Assembly: GCA_022496805.1 (NCBI GenBank)
Contig: CM040085.1
Location: forward strand, 38,407,811-38,471,810
Reading direction: 5' to 3'
Source of the DNA: Pohlia nutans
Taxonomy: Eukaryota; Streptophyta; Bryopsida; Bryales; Mniaceae
Length of the DNA stretch: 64,000 nt
A program made the translations under genes and the position numbers. The notes under the pieces were generated by a model. It was not told where the DNA came from. It ran no database searches and was given only the letters and a program-made list of their open reading frames with translations. This document shows, one piece after another, positions 23,101-36,364 of the stretch. How positions within the stretch are numbered: position 1 is the first letter of the stretch; every line of letters starts with the position of its first letter.

Positions 23101-26100
23101 AGTTATTTATCTAATGTCATGGAGTTTATGCAGTTTGTACCACTTAGCCCTCATAAATTTATTTACAGCTATTGGAATCTAGTGTGTTAAAGATGTCTGC
23201 AGATTGAATGCTTATGAAAGACCCAAGTTCTGTTGAGTTATTATGTCTAGCAATGCTTACAGTGTACTGCTCTTACGACTGGGAGAATTGCAGGTGATAG
23301 CTGTTCCATTGACAAGGAGGCCACTTTTTCCAGGCTTCTATGTCCCTGTGTCTATCAAGGTAATTCCGAATCTACACCTGTAGCTTTGGTGATTTGAAGC
23401 GCTTATTATGTTCCCAGGCTAGTTAGGGAACTTGAAAGATAAAATACGTGCTTCTCTCATCACATTGGATTACGTGTTACTTTCTACAGGATCAAAAGCT
23501 TGCAGACAAGCTTGCGGAGTTAAAATCTGCTGGAACACCCTGGGTGGGCTCATTCTTACTCAAAGATCAGAAACCTAGAACAGATGGTTCTCCGGTGTTG
23601 ACCGCAGCTGAGGGAGGAGAAGGTACCGAAGAACTTCGTGGAGAGGAGCTCTACAAACGGCTTAATGAACACGGCACATTTGCACAGGTGGACATTGGGC
23701 GTTGTGTGATCTCTGTTTAGTCTGTCTGGTTTGTTTTTGAAAAACCTAGACTATATTTCCACATGCGGATGGGCTGTAGTTGATTTAAAAAATTCATCAA
23801 CGTTTCTTATCATCAGTTATCTGCTGCAGAATTGTAATTTCAAAACTAACTCAATCCATTCAATAGTTTTTGGTGTAATGTTGTGTTGGATGCATTATCT
23901 TCTCTGAAGGTATTGCCCAAGAAACCAATTAACCGGGTTGGACTGCTGTGATGAACGGACTCAATCCTGTGATGTAATGAGTTTCGTTCATAATGTTTGT
24001 ATAATTGGATGACAGATTACAAATGTAATGAGACCTCTAGACGGAGAAGGTGCCACTCAAGTTCTTCTTATGGGCCATCGCCGTCTTCGTATTACAGGCA
24101 TGGTAAGTTGCTACTCTCTTGCAGGTGTTTTCTATGTATTGTTAATGTATAATTCATGCCGATTATTCATCTTATTGCTTTTCTCACTATATTAATTGTG
24201 CTGTGCATCTACCTTTGACATGATTAAAGCTGGATACTGAGCCGCTATCAGTGGGCGTCGAGCACCTGAGGGTATGCAACCTCAAACTTCACATCTTTTC
24301 TAAGTTTTTTCATTGATTCAGTGAACATTTGAATTTTGGAGCAAAGTAGGGTTGATTCAGTTGCTGCCACTTTTTAAGCTGAATATACACAGTTTATCTC
24401 TCTTTGCAATCCTGGTACCTAAACCTACTGACAGCATTGCAGGACAAGCCGTATGATTCAACTCAAGATGAATTGAAAGCCACGATTCTTGAAGTTGTGA
24501 CAACGATGAAGGACCTTATGAGGCTAAATCCCCTATACAAGGAACACATTCAGATGTTTGTGCAGGTGTGTTTGTTGCTTTATTTTTTTCTCTTCGCTTG
24601 GGATTGCCTAATGCCACGCAGACCTTGGTCGAATATCTGCTTACAGATGTGCAGTTGTATTATTTAATATCATTCTAGCTGGGAGGGTGCCTTGGTGGAG
24701 ATATTCAGATGGATTGGTCAAATCTTTACCAGACATATTTCTTGCTCTTCATTATGCTTGCAATGATAAGCGGGAGTATTGTTGTAGTATTTGATTTAAG
24801 GAATTGGTTTCCTTCAGCACATGGGCGAATTCAATGCCTCAAAACTGGCCGACTTTGGGGCTGCACTAACAACAGCTGACGAGCCTTTGTTGCAAGAGGT
24901 TCTTGAAGAGCTTGATGTAAGTATCTTTTCCTTCATTAGATTTGCCTATATTTCACTTTGGATGTTGTTTGATGCTGAGTCGAGTGTGGAGCATCTCTTT
25001 TGAACGTTTTCTTTTTGAACTCTTTCAAGTTTAAGATAATTGTCTCATAGGATTTTTGGAACGGTCTTTACGTGGTGTTTGTGCCATTTAGCAACTTATG
25101 AGTCGTGCTGCTGACTCTGTAAGAGCAATTGTTGTTGTTTGAATTTAGTTCTATTCTAAATTCTCCTGAAGCACGAGTGACCTTGTATTGTAACAAAGTA
25201 GTTTCCGTTGTTTGATCATACAGCGCTGTTAAGATGCAGGTTTCATGACATCGATTATGAATTGTAGTTGGAATTTTACATTCGTGTTTCTGGCCCTATT
25301 TCCTGTCCACAGGTTCTGAGACGATTGCACCTGACGCTTGTACTCCTGAAGAAAGAGTTAGAACTTAGCAAGCTTCAGGTGAATCTCTTGGATCTTAATG
25401 ATGTTTGAATTGTTGCTAACGACTAGTTGTTATCATTCTGGGTTTTTTTTATTACACGTAACATGCGTTCAGCATTACTGGCTACTGTTTTTCAGACTTG
25501 GTGGCTTTGATTCATTGCTCTTGTATGCACTTCAGGTTGAAAGTCAAATATTTGCTTAATCTAAGTTTTTAGTGAAAGTCGCCTCAACAACGCATCTTTA
25601 TGCTTGAGTGTTAGTCTCCCAGCATGCGATAATATTCAAAGTTGAGTGCGACGAGTGCTTGAATTCTCTCAAAAAGCTACGTACTCTCTTTTTTGCAGCA
25701 ATCCATTGCAAAAGGAGTGGAGGAGAAAATGACTGGGGATCAGCGGAAGTATTTCTTGATGGAGCAGTTGAAAGCCATCAAGAAGGTGATGTTGATATTT
25801 AGCTATCCCACACTGTGAACACTGTGATGTATCTATGCTGGCCTTCATTACTGATCAATTTCTCCATAAACAGTCTTCTTTAGTGCTGTAATGTCTGTTC
25901 TTCCGTGCAAAGTGTACTGTCGTATTGAATGTCGTGGAACTGGTGGAACAGGAGCTAGGATTGGAGACAGACGATAAGACGGCTCTGACAAGTGAGTTGA
26001 CATTTCCAGCGACATGTTATTTTCAGGTTCTTTGTGCACGTGATGTTTCCAATGCGTACTAGAGGTCCATAATCGAGTAACGTATGTTTTCGTTCCGGGT

Positions 26101-29100
26101 AATCTTTTGAGTGTCTAGAATTCCCAAAGTATTCTCAAAACATGACTCTGTGTATATTTCTTATCGTCTACCGTCTTGGTTGCTATCTTTTGGGTGTACT
26201 AATATTAGTTGTGATGATTCAGCTAAGTTTCGGGAGAGATTGGAGCCCCGTCGGAAAGAGTGTCCTGCTCCTGTCCTGCAAGTGATTGAGGAGGAGTTGA
26301 ACAAGCTGCAAGGACTGGAGTCCAGTTCCAGTGAATTTAACGTCACTCGCAATTATCTTGATTGGCTCACATCTCTACCATGGGGTCATTTCAGGTTTGT
26401 TTATCTGATGAATGGTTTCCTATATACTCTTCTGAAAAAACTGCAGTTTTCAAACTTGGGCATACTGTTTGCTATCCTGGTTGTGTATGCTCTTTTTCAT
26501 TTTTCCTGCCCAGTGACATGACAGTCCACTTTGTTGACATGCTGTATGTCTTTTTGAATCTATTAACTCATGTAGATACTGTTGTTACAATACCAGCTTC
26601 GAGCAGTGAAGCTTTACAATAACCTTCATTGTTGTCTTGGTTGTTTGGTGCCGTTCAAAGATGTTGCAATATTAATTGACAATGTATGCAGCGAGGAGAA
26701 TTTTGATGTAAACCGAGCTCAGAAGGTGTTGGACGATGAACATTATGGGCTGGAGGATGTGAAGGAACGCATTCTTGAATTCATAGCAGTCGGCAGATTG
26801 CGAGGGAAAGCTCAAGGTGCGTCTTTCTAAAGTAGTGCATAAATGGATATGATAATTCTTCGAATTTATTTAATTCCCTGTTAAAACGATTGCTGTCATT
26901 TCCATATTTTCTTAATACGTGCTCATCTAGTTCGTTTAAAACGAAATTAAGGTGATTGAGTATGTGTAGTTGTGGATGTTCACTATTTGCAGGAAAGATC
27001 ATCTGTTTAGCAGGACCGCCAGGTGTTGGCAAGACCAGCATTGGACGATCCATAGCTCATGCTCTCAATCGCCAATTCTACAGATTCTCTGTCGGTGGCT
27101 TGGGTGACGTTGCTGAGATTAAGGTACAGATTGTATTGTATTCCATTCTCCATTGTCTCATTAGTCCAGGCGTATGTAAATCAGTCAGGTTTTAACACGT
27201 CTCATCTGTGCAGGGACATCGTCGAACATATGTTGGAGCTATGCCTGGGAAGATGGTGCAGTGCCTGAAAGCTACCGGCACTTCCAATCCGCTGGTGTTG
27301 ATTGATGAAATCGATAAGGTCCGGGAGTTTCTTACACCAAATTTGATGTCATTTGTCTATTGTCTTATTAAATGTTTAATTGTTACTGTTCTCTGGTTTA
27401 ATGTTAAATGTTAAATGTTCTCTGGTTCTTGCATATTCTGAATCCCATAAAGCTAAAATTTGAGATTATCTGAGACTGGGGGATTTTCTTTTGTGTGCAT
27501 ACTAGTTGGGGCGTGGACACTCTGGAGACCCTGCGAGTGCACTTCTAGAGCTTTTGGATCCTGAACAGAATGCCAACTTCTTGGATCATTATCTTGATGT
27601 GCCGATTGACTTGTCTAAGGTAATCGGCCACAATTTTCTTTTCATAGTTTAAAGAGCGGAATTTATTGAAATGAATTTGAAATATTTTTACATGTATAGA
27701 TATTTTTACTTCGAGCTGCAAGTTACTTATTATTGCTTCCTATCTTTATTCCTTTTGGTGTAGGTGCTTTTTGTATGTACTGCCAATCTGGTGGAGAATA
27801 TTCCTGGTCCTTTGTTGGACCGTATGGAAGTCATCCGCCTTGTGGGCTACATCACAGATGAGAAAACCCACATTGCCCGTGGATATTTAGAGAAAGCAGC
27901 ACGTGAAGGCTCAGGGGTCAAGGCCGAGCAGGTACTATTTCGTCGTTTGCTTCGTTTTAGACCCTTTTATTGGCAAGTAGTTGTCATGATTTGTACAATG
28001 AAATATAAGTCAATTTCTGGAATTTAACATGCAAATTCATTGTGATGAATCCGTCTATCAGGTGGACTTGAGTGATGCGGCATTGCATACACTGATTGAG
28101 ACATACTGTCGAGAGGCTGGAGTTCGAAATCTCCAGAAACACATAGAGAGGATTTACCGCAAGGTAATAATACGACTTTATTTATCATTCCTCTTCGTGA
28201 TGATCATATATTAATACTTCCAAAAGTGTTTCTCGCTTGCCATTTGACAATATAACTCCTAGTCATCGGGTGGAGGTTTTGTTGAACTTCTGTAAATGAC
28301 TTGATCCGTGTAGAAGTCGATCTTGCTCATCATTCTTGAATGCCATGTTAGAACATTTTGATTCATTTTCTGCAGCATCAGTTTGGATTGCATGGTGGCG
28401 GAGTAGGTTGCTTTATCTGTGAACGAGTACCTTCTAGACTGATGATCTCATTTTACTTGATGTGCAGGTTGCTTTGAAGTTGGTTAGGAAAGAGTTAGAA
28501 TTATTAGGTACTGGTAAGGAGACCTCTCTCATTGTTGAAGAAGTGCCAGTTCTTTCCGGAACTGCTACTGATATGGAAAAGGCGGAGGGTGCACAGAAGA
28601 CTAGCTCGGACATAGTTATAGTTGAGGTGAGTCTTTACTCTTTGCGTTTGGTAATCGCTGATAACAGTGACGTTTGTATTTGTATGAGGTTTTCGGTATT
28701 AGAGGAGAATTTAATCCCTATAAGCTCAAATAGCCACTTCGGAGTTGAAATAAATCATTATAGAAGCTTCAAGGAAAGTAACTGGATAAACCAATAGAAG
28801 GAAAAAAACCATACCCTACATTTTTGATCGATAAAAAGACTTTTTGAAAGTTACTACAATTGACATTTGTAGCTTGGGCACTTACGGGTTCAAGATATCA
28901 ATCATGTTGACCTTGTGTTATGTTATCAACATGTAATGGAATGTTTTGTTATATGTCATATCTGGAACCTTCAGGAACCAGAGGACGAAGAAGGTGGAGA
29001 AGTTGAACCAGTGGAGAAGTTGATCATCAATGAGACCAATCTTCCTGACTACGTGGGGCCTCCCATATTTCAAAGCGATCGTCTCTATGAGCACACTCCG

Positions 29101-30468
29101 GTGGGTGTTGTGATGGGATTAGCTTGGACAGCGATGGGAGGATCTACGTTGTATGTAGAAACAAGCCTGGTGGAGCAAGGGGACGGGAAAGGGACGCTGC
29201 AGATGACAGGACAATTGGGAGACGTCATGAAGGAAAGCGCTACCATTGCCCACACATTGGCTCGGAAGATCTTGAGGGAAAAAGAACCGGAGAACAATTT
29301 TTTCGCCACTTCAAGGATTCATTTACATGTACCAGCGGGTGCCACTCCAAAAGATGGACCTAGTGCCGGATGCACCATGATTACTTCCATGCTCTCCCTG
29401 GCTATGAACGCGCCTGTCAACAAGGATGTGGCCATGACAGGCGAAGTGACTCTCACTGGGCGTGTTCTTCCTATTGGAGGGGTACTACTACTGGACCTTC
29501 CCTGCATTTCCTTCCAAGTTTTTACATTGCCTGTATTGTTCTAGCAGCCTGTCTAAGGTAGAAGTACCCATATCCGATAAAATAACGTTTTTAGCATGGA
29601 AGATGTTGAAGTTTCACTGATGAGATATTTTTCTTTCACAGATAGAGATACTATAGAATGATAAAAATTTCAATTTTTTTCTCAAAATTAAATCTATTAA
29701 AAAAAATTAAGTGAAAAGTTCTTTGAAATCCATGACTAATATATAGGTTCACCTATAACTGACAACAATGAGATCAATTCCCAAACATAAAGCCTGCCAT
29801 TGTTGGCTGCTTGGGTTGGCTAGCAGATTGTTGGCTTTTGGGTCCATGAAACGCAGCTTCTAGGAGGTCTACAAAGTAGTTATGGGGTACTTATCGGCAT
29901 GGGGGACCTCCACCTTAGTGATGCATTTTCTTTTATTAAGAGTTCTTGCATGTTGATAATCATTATTAACCCCCAAGTGTTCAATCTCAAAATCGAAGTC
30001 ATATGAATTAACTTTCAAAACATTGATTTCTATTGTTATGATTTCGTCTTTCTATGTGTACATTTTGTTACCTCCTTCGGAGCTTCCTAAATGATTTATT
30101 TAAACTCCGGAAGTGGCCACTTTTAACATGTTGGGCACTTAAAAGACGTTAATACTTTGTTGTTGGACTTGAGCATGACACGTGGTATGATTTAACTCTG
30201 ATTTTCTGGATTCTAACAGGTCAAGGAGAAGACTGTGGCAGCAAGAAGAAGTGGAGTGAAGACCGTGATTTTCCCGTCTGCAAATAAACGAGATTTTCTC
30301 GAGCTTCCGGCCCATGTGAAAGAAGGTCTAGAAGTTCATTTTGTAGATCATTATAGTGAAATTTTCACTCTTGCGTTTGATGTCAAATCAGACACAGAGA
30401 AGCAACTGGCTCCCATGGAGTCTGGCAGCGCGTCACTTGGTGACACATCCGTAGTTTTACACACATAG
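20179..30468 (+). CDS. LON1: mitochondrial Lon protease (ATP-dependent serine protease)
   Basis: Exons 20179-20467, 22789-22922, 23294-23359, 23490-23687, 24016-24102, 24230-24271, 24443-24565, 24818-24916, 25313-25378, 25699-25785, 25952-25991, 26223-26394, 26692-26816, 26993-27123, 27214-27318, 27506-27619, 27764-27931, 28062-28163, 28468-28626, 28975-29481, 30220-30468; 1020 aa, one frame throughout. The N-terminus ([10 protein letters not shown], no early acidic residues) looks like a mitochondrial presequence. The LON substrate-binding domain spans about 140-400. The AAA+ module has Walker [10 protein letters not shown] (about 516-524), Walker B LVLIDEID (about 580-587) and GPLLDRME. The protease domain has the catalytic dyad Ser899 (DGPSAGC) and Lys942 (GGVKEK). 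The enzyme degrades damaged or unassembled matrix proteins. Length is near the plant LON1 range, with an extra acidic stretch at about 735-785. Intron 1 (2.3 kb) is full of tandem repeats. Confidence 0.96.
20525..21720 (+). repeat. five tandem copies of a 214-267 bp unit in LON1 intron 1
   Basis: The marker TTTCCCGGGAAG with GTGGTCTTGCAGCAGTTTGAG recurs at about 20541, 20755, 21022, 21289 (as TCCTGGG) and 21506, giving spacings of 214, 267, 267 and 217 bp. The longer units also contain a copy of the intron's first bases (ACTGTTTCTGAA...TAATTGGT), so the repeat includes DNA just downstream of the exon 1 donor site. Confidence 0.9.
21862..22152. mobile_element. TTAA-family element in LON1 intron 1
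   Basis: The interior matches the elements at 47693-47933 and 48963-49213 (ATTGATCATAGTGTGAAAAA, GGGGCCAAATTTTATATCA). The right end is CGTTTAGGGGTTAA. The left end is decayed (GGTAAACCCATAGAAGACCA). Confidence 0.7.
28700..28893. mobile_element. decayed TTAA-type element in LON1 intron 19
   Basis: The left end TTTAATCCCTATAAGCTCAAA and the right end GGGCACTTACGGGTTCAA resemble the AAGTGCTCAA-type TTAA elements at 12799-12964 and 29966-30152. Both ends have mutations. Confidence 0.45.
29966..30152. mobile_element. TTAA-bounded element in LON1 intron 20
   Basis: TTAACCCCCAAGTGTTCAAT at the left. The right, inverted, reads TTAACGTCTTTTAAGTGCCC. About 187 bp, non-coding. Confidence 0.55.
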
Positions 30469-30881
30469 GTACATGCTCTGACATCCCTGCAATCAATTTT
30501 TATCAATGTCAGTTTGGATACATTCATAGTCACCACTTTGAAAACTCGTAGTTTATTGGCTCTGACCATAGGGAAGAGGCATTGCGGGGACACTCATTTT
30601 TTTGGGCTAAATTCCACTGTAGCAAATATATTCCGTCCATGATTCCACTGAAATGCATTCTCATTCTTCACCTGTTCTATTCCGGTCAGAGCTCCTTGTA
30701 GCGTAGCTGCTTGTTTATACCATGTTCAAAATGACATGCTAACATGCATTGAGATCCTCTTTTTAATCATAACATTCGGACTTGGAGAGCATTGGGGAAT
30801 CCTATTCAAATTGTAAAGATGCGTGAGTCTTTCATTCAAGATTTGCAGTTCAACTCGTGTACATTTCTTTTTGAAAATTAA
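30469..30881. other. LON1 3' flank
   Basis: Presumed LON1 3' UTR and terminator area. No separate feature is recognised. Confidence 0.4.
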
Positions 30882-31605
30882 TACTCCCTGTCTGGAAATA
30901 ACTGTCGTCTTTTAAAAAATAAAAGTTCAATCTAACGTTTCTTTTTGCCTGATAGAATGAAGCCGTCTCACCACTGGACAGGATGTTCATAACGTTACCT
31001 CACGAAGGAGTGGCTTTTTGTGAAAAAAAAACCGATTTGAATTTTGAAAAGTCATGATTTTTTAATTGCAACTCATAACATTGGAATTCATTTGAATTAT
31101 GAAAATCTTATGAGTTGCAATTCTGAATTCTGAAAACTTGTGAAAAAACGTAATCCAAAATCTTATGAACTAAAAATTCATGATAAAACCCAACTGAAAA
31201 TCCACCCCGTTTGAAGCAGGGTTTTTTTTTTTCATATTTGGGCCAATGCTTCGGTAGCGCCATAAAGTATAATGTTGAAGCCAAATATTTCTACATTCAT
31301 CCATATATTAGATAAGCAATCTAATTGTCATCCAAATTTTAGCTACTTCATCCAAATGTTGGCTACTTCATCCAATGTTTTTATGAAAAATATATAATAT
31401 TTGGCTTTTCATCCAAAAAAATCTTTTAAATTTCATACTATTTGTAGGCAAACAATTATATTTGGTGAAATTTGGCGATAAATTGCCTAAAAAAACACTG
31501 GTTTGAAGTGGACATGGCCTCTATTTGAAGTATAAAACATTGGACAATTATTTCAGGACAAAAAATCCCCAAAAATAGGACATTTGTTTCCACACATAGG
31601 GAGTA
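30882..31605. mobile_element. Stowaway-like MITE, about 720 bp
   Basis: The termini TACTCCCTGTCTGGAAATAA and, inverted, TACTCCCTATGTGTGGAAAC lie at the two ends with TA at each boundary. The right inner region (TTTGAAGTGGACATGG, GAAGTATAAAACATTGGACA) matches the element at 46867-47125. The longer centre with GAATTC-rich palindromic text may include a nested insertion. Confidence 0.75.
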
Positions 31606-31765
31606 TGCTTCTTGTGATGCCTGCATGGTTGGAATGAAAAGGGTCCCCAATTGCTTGTTTAAGACAGTGTAACTGTGAGGCTCTGTCCCTATTTTGTTTA
31701 TATTTGTAAAGTTTTAAATTTTATTATTTAATTATTGTAGTATAAAATGTGTAGATGATATATAC

Positions 31766-32109
31766 TACTCTCCATCCCACAAAAAGACCTTGATTTCACT
31801 GAAATCTATGGATTAAGTTTAATCCCGTAATTACAAAGGGAGTATGTTGTTGTAATGCAAATCCATGGATTGAGTATTGAAGGAGTATTTTGACTACCAA
31901 AAAGTGTATCGATAAAAGTGTATCGATGATCAGCATGATCAAAATCCATGGATTAAACTGCCAGCATTGTTTGCAATGCCCTGAAGCACTTGTCAAGCGC
32001 GTGCATAGTTTAATTGCCAGCAATGAATGAGTACAATTAGAAATCATGGTTTTAATTTGGGACAAAATTTAAGTCAATATCATGGTCCTTTTGTGGGACG
32101 CATGGAGTA
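31766..32109. mobile_element. second-family Stowaway-like MITE, about 340 bp
   Basis: Inverted termini TACTACTCTCCATCCCACAA (left) and TACTCCATGCGTCCCACAAA (right, inverted) with TA boundaries. The extended match TCCCACAAAA-GACC-TGAT is clear. It sits within a sequence related to 52772-52990 (GTAGTATAAAATGTGTAGA in both), so it appears inserted into an older repeat. Confidence 0.75.
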
Positions 32110-32933
32110 TGGGATAATATAATTTGTAATAGGATAGTAAATTACTTTTAAAATTAGAAGCTTCTTAACTTAGCGTTGTTTGAAAAGAGATATTTTGAAC
32201 CATTCTAAAAGGGGCCTTGGAAAAATGGTGTTTAATAGGAATAATTCCAAACAAGTTGAAATAATTACTAGGCACTGTTTTGCCCATTTTGGGATAAACT
32301 ACAATAATAATATTGAGATGCAATGGACTTTGGGATTCGATAGCATTTTGTTAGTGAAATACAATGGATCTCATAATTGGATAAGATATGTGCACCCATA
32401 ATCAACACTAATAACAATTGAGCATAGTTACTATTATCAAACAAAATTCATTTATATTCATGAAAAAATTTCCACTGCACTTTAGCATGCACTATTTGGA
32501 CACCGTAAGAAAAAGTTATAAATTTTCAAACTAGTGCCTATAGGTGTACCCAAAATCAAAATCAACCCGACGCTCTCATTTTGAGCTTGAATGCTCTCCA
32601 AGAGATGAAATTTTAGACAATGGTCAAGTTCCTGTGGTATACATCTATACAATGACCTCCCTCAATTTGCAAGTCCTGATTTTATCTCACCTAACCGACC
32701 TCCTATGTTGGCTTAAACCCAAAAACTGTGCTGATGCAAGCACATCAACATACACTGGGGGAGGCATGAATATCTGTCCAGACCCTGTATAATCTGTTGG
32801 CACTCGTTGGATCATCCATCTTCTTCATGTATCATACAGTGTTCAGCTTTGCCCATTCAATGGATTTGTGAAGAGTGGCATATATTCCTGCAGTCCCAAG
32901 CAAACCCAATCTGTGGTAGTCAAGTCATCGGTG
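32110..32933. other. downstream region of the ASH2-like gene
   Basis: Presumed 3' UTR and spacer of the minus-strand gene ending at 32934. The flank up to about 32220 is related to repeat DNA near 52900. No further coding exon is recognised. Confidence 0.4.
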
Positions 32934-35900
32934 CTAATCTGTTTGTGTCTCCGAGCTGTTGCCTTGGTCGTGTAAAGAGGGCCCAACTTCAAAGTCTCCA
33001 CTGCCGTCGTTACTGCAGCCCTCGAGGTTGACTTCAATATGCAGCGAGGCATCGCTCATGGGAGACTTGGCAGCAGCGTTCGGTCGAGGCAGCATGCTCA
33101 TCTTTTTGGAGCCTTTTGGAAGGGCCAATTTCTTGGCCGGCAATCCGGGGCGTTTGCCCCTGTCTTTCTCATCTGTTGCCCTTTTAGTCCTCACACCACC
33201 ACCACTACCTGAAACTCCCACAGCAACACGACCTTCTGCGGCGCCGTTTCCTTGTTCAGCTGCCATTCTTTGCTTGCCTCCAGCATTGTTTGGTGTGTCA
33301 GACTTCTTTGTTTCGTTCGTGCCGTCCGCTGGAGGAGGCTCCTCAGTATCCACTGCGGCTAAACCTTCAGGTGGAGGGGCCTGAGACATAGGTGAGGGGA
33401 CTGGTCTCTCGCCCCAGTCTTCGACAGGAAACTGAAAAGTGGGCCCAAAATTGAAACGCACAGAGCATTTCTTCTCAGGCAAGGGAAGCGTGTACATTGA
33501 GGCTGCAGGGAAGTATTCACCAGCGTAAATGTCCGTATATGCAACGCCCTGACAAACGCCGTTCTTGAAGAAAGACACTTCACTCCCTGTAAACGCATGA
33601 GCCATAGTCATTTCAACGAGCTCATGTAAATGGATGACCGACTCCTAGTAGAGGACCTAAGATATAGCATTCTTGTAGAAGTGTTACAACACTCGACGTT
33701 CTGGCAAATGCGGTGTTATTTTGGTGATGGAAGTGGGAAAAACAGAATCCTCAGAGACATGGAAGAGCAACAGATTCAACTGACTTCAAAAATGCAGAAC
33801 ACGGAGGAATGAGTCATGGATGTTATACCTGGGACACGCTTAGGAGGCCCTTCTTCCTTCTCAACTGGTACTGGGTAAACTGCCCTAGTGCCAGGGGCTT
33901 TGGTGACGTATAATTCATACTTAGGTGCATACTCAGCACCATTAGGTAGACTTATGTAGAAGCCAATGACATCTCCCTCAATATATGGAGCGCTATAAGG
34001 TTCTCGAATGGCTTGATGCACTTTGCTTCCATCGACATCCCTGCATTTCACTGATGTCAATTCCAAATACAGGCTGACAATAAGATGACAAGACAACTAA
34101 AAGCCAGATATTATAACAGTGAGATAGGTAGACGTCCATTCTACAACATTCTCTTGGTCTAAATGTTTGTACATTCATGGAGATAACCGTCACTTTACAA
34201 ATTGAAAGTCTATCTTTGATCCAGATTGCTATGATAGCCATTAGCTCTATTCAGAGACATGGAAACTTTCAACAACCAAGAAAACTTTACTCAATACCTA
34301 ATGCACCACGATCACCAAGCACATCTGTCAGGCGAGGGTTACCTGAAGGCATAGCTGTTTGCATCAAAACCCACAGGCGCCTGCAAGTCACCCTTCCATG
34401 TGCTCCATCCTAGACGAGTGTGTCCAGTCGCGCCAAGATCTTTCACTATTATTTCAAAGTACCAGGCTCCCTCTGTAACACCACAAGTTGCTCTTACCAT
34501 CCGATAACCTTTCTCACTGCTAGCTTGCATTTTGTCCAGAGAAAGCTCTACCTTTTCCGCTTTCTGATCCTGCACAAGTGAGGTGAGATACAAGAACGAT
34601 GAATATTATGATTCTTCACTCCTTAAAACTTAGGATAATAAGATGCACCCTTGCCGTAGAATTATAACAGTATGTTGAATGCTCAAAATTAAACTTCAAG
34701 AAACAATAACCCATCTCCCACAAAAACTTTAACACTACTGTAGTTACTACTTCCAATATGAAAACTCACAAAACATAGGCAGGAAGCATCCCAGTTTTCA
34801 AATAATCAGTGGTGCATTTTGAGAAGTAACAATAGAAGAATAGGAAATTAAAGTGCAAGAAACTCACTTTAGACAATTGTATTCCGTTTCTCTCCTCCAG
34901 TGAATACCGCTGGGCAGGATTCACTTCAATGCATTCCTCTTTCTTCTCTCCACTCGGGATTCTGACGGGTTTGGACTTTCTGCTGGCCTTTCGGGTGGTG
35001 GATTTACTCCAGACGTTGGTCTTCTTCTTAGGCCTTTTCACAACCACCTCTCCCACCTCATTATCCAAAGCTGCTGACGCATTCCTCTTCATCGAGGCTG
35101 GGACTATCTTCGTACCATTTGTCTCAACACCTACAAGATCACAGGGCAGAAATACTATGAGACGTCCTTTCCCAAAGTTAACCCCTAAACGTCTAAAACG
35201 CCCAATATGGCCATCTGCATCACTGAACTTTGCAACGGCGGCATTTTCTCGTTCTACCTCGGGTTTCTGATTGCAATTCATCATTTTAAAGCTCTTGTAA
35301 TACAAGATCAACAGTGTCGACCGTGTCAAACTGAAGTCATTTTCACACAAACAGATGATTTGCAGCAAGGGGTCCAATTTTCTTACACTACAGAAAAATA
35401 CACAGTGGACGCTTAGGGGGTTAAGACTCCTAATCTACCACTATAACCATACAATTACGAGGAACATAACTCATAATGTCGCCGTTCTCCATATCCAGCT
35501 TGCCAATCAACCAAACAGCACAGCTGCCAACTAAACTAGAAGGTCTTGTAGGTCACTTGTTAGTAAACGTGAAGAAAGCCAGAATGCAAGATTCTTCATC
35601 GATTCATACCATCGAAATCATAGCTTTCGGGATAGTTAAACGCTCCCCACTCTAACTTCCTTTCAGGCCCTAAACCCTAAACCAGCTATAGACTGCTTTA
35701 CAAAAAACAAAAAAACTTCTCAGCTCGAGAAGAATTAAAATTGGTTGAAAAGATTTGCACATTGGAAGGTGGAGAACAAGAAAATGCGCATGAACGACAT
35801 CGTACCAGCTCGTTTCTCTTCAGCCGGTCCTCGCTCTTCAGGTTCCGGTTCGGCCTCATCAACCGCTGCAGCTGCATCCGCCATTTCGACCTCCATCTCA

Positions 35901-36364
35901 GCGTCGTCGCCCGCTACAACAGCTTCGCCCTCAGGTTCTCCATCCTCCTGTGCATCTCCGCCCTCTACAGGCACCTCTACATCCCCTTCTACATGCACCT
36001 GCTGCTCGGTACCATTGCGTTCCCCTGCATCATCCAGACCTATTACTATTTCCCTACTTTCTTCGACCCGTACCGTCTGAAACCCTAAACCTCCCTCGTG
36101 CACCGCTCGCTCCTCGGCATTATCAGGCGCTTTCTCCCGCTCCCCTCGCAGCTTGTCAGTCTCCACTTCCGCGGGCAGGGACTCCATCACGGCGTCCTCT
36201 TTCTCCACAATGTCTTCTTGAGGCTCCCCTGTCTCCACCCCGACCATCTCTTCTCCTCCTGCTTGTTGTTCTTCACCAGAATCCATCGCTGTCACTTCCT
36301 CGGGCTTCTCCATCCCTGTTGTTGTTGTTGTTGTTGCATCTTCTTGTTGCTCCCCGACCTCCAT
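32934..36364 (-). CDS. TRO: ASH2/TRAUCO-like SPRY protein (H3K4 methyltransferase complex subunit)
   Basis: Exons on the minus strand: 36364-35806, 35130-34868, 34569-34343, 34040-33829, 33586-32934; 637 aa, in frame across all GT-AG introns. Residues 1-186 are strongly acidic and low in complexity. Residues about 187-274 are basic, with likely nuclear signals (KRPKKK). The SPRY domain spans about 275-490: [54 protein letters not shown] and [10 protein letters not shown], as in ASH2L and Arabidopsis TRAUCO. These proteins are core subunits of COMPASS/MLL-type complexes and stimulate H3K4 methylation. A C-terminal tail of about 150 residues (481-637), Gly/Ala/Lys-rich, makes it longer than Arabidopsis TRAUCO. 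I chose the ATG at 36364; a GTG codon lies just before it. The gene is convergent with LON1. Confidence 0.93.
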
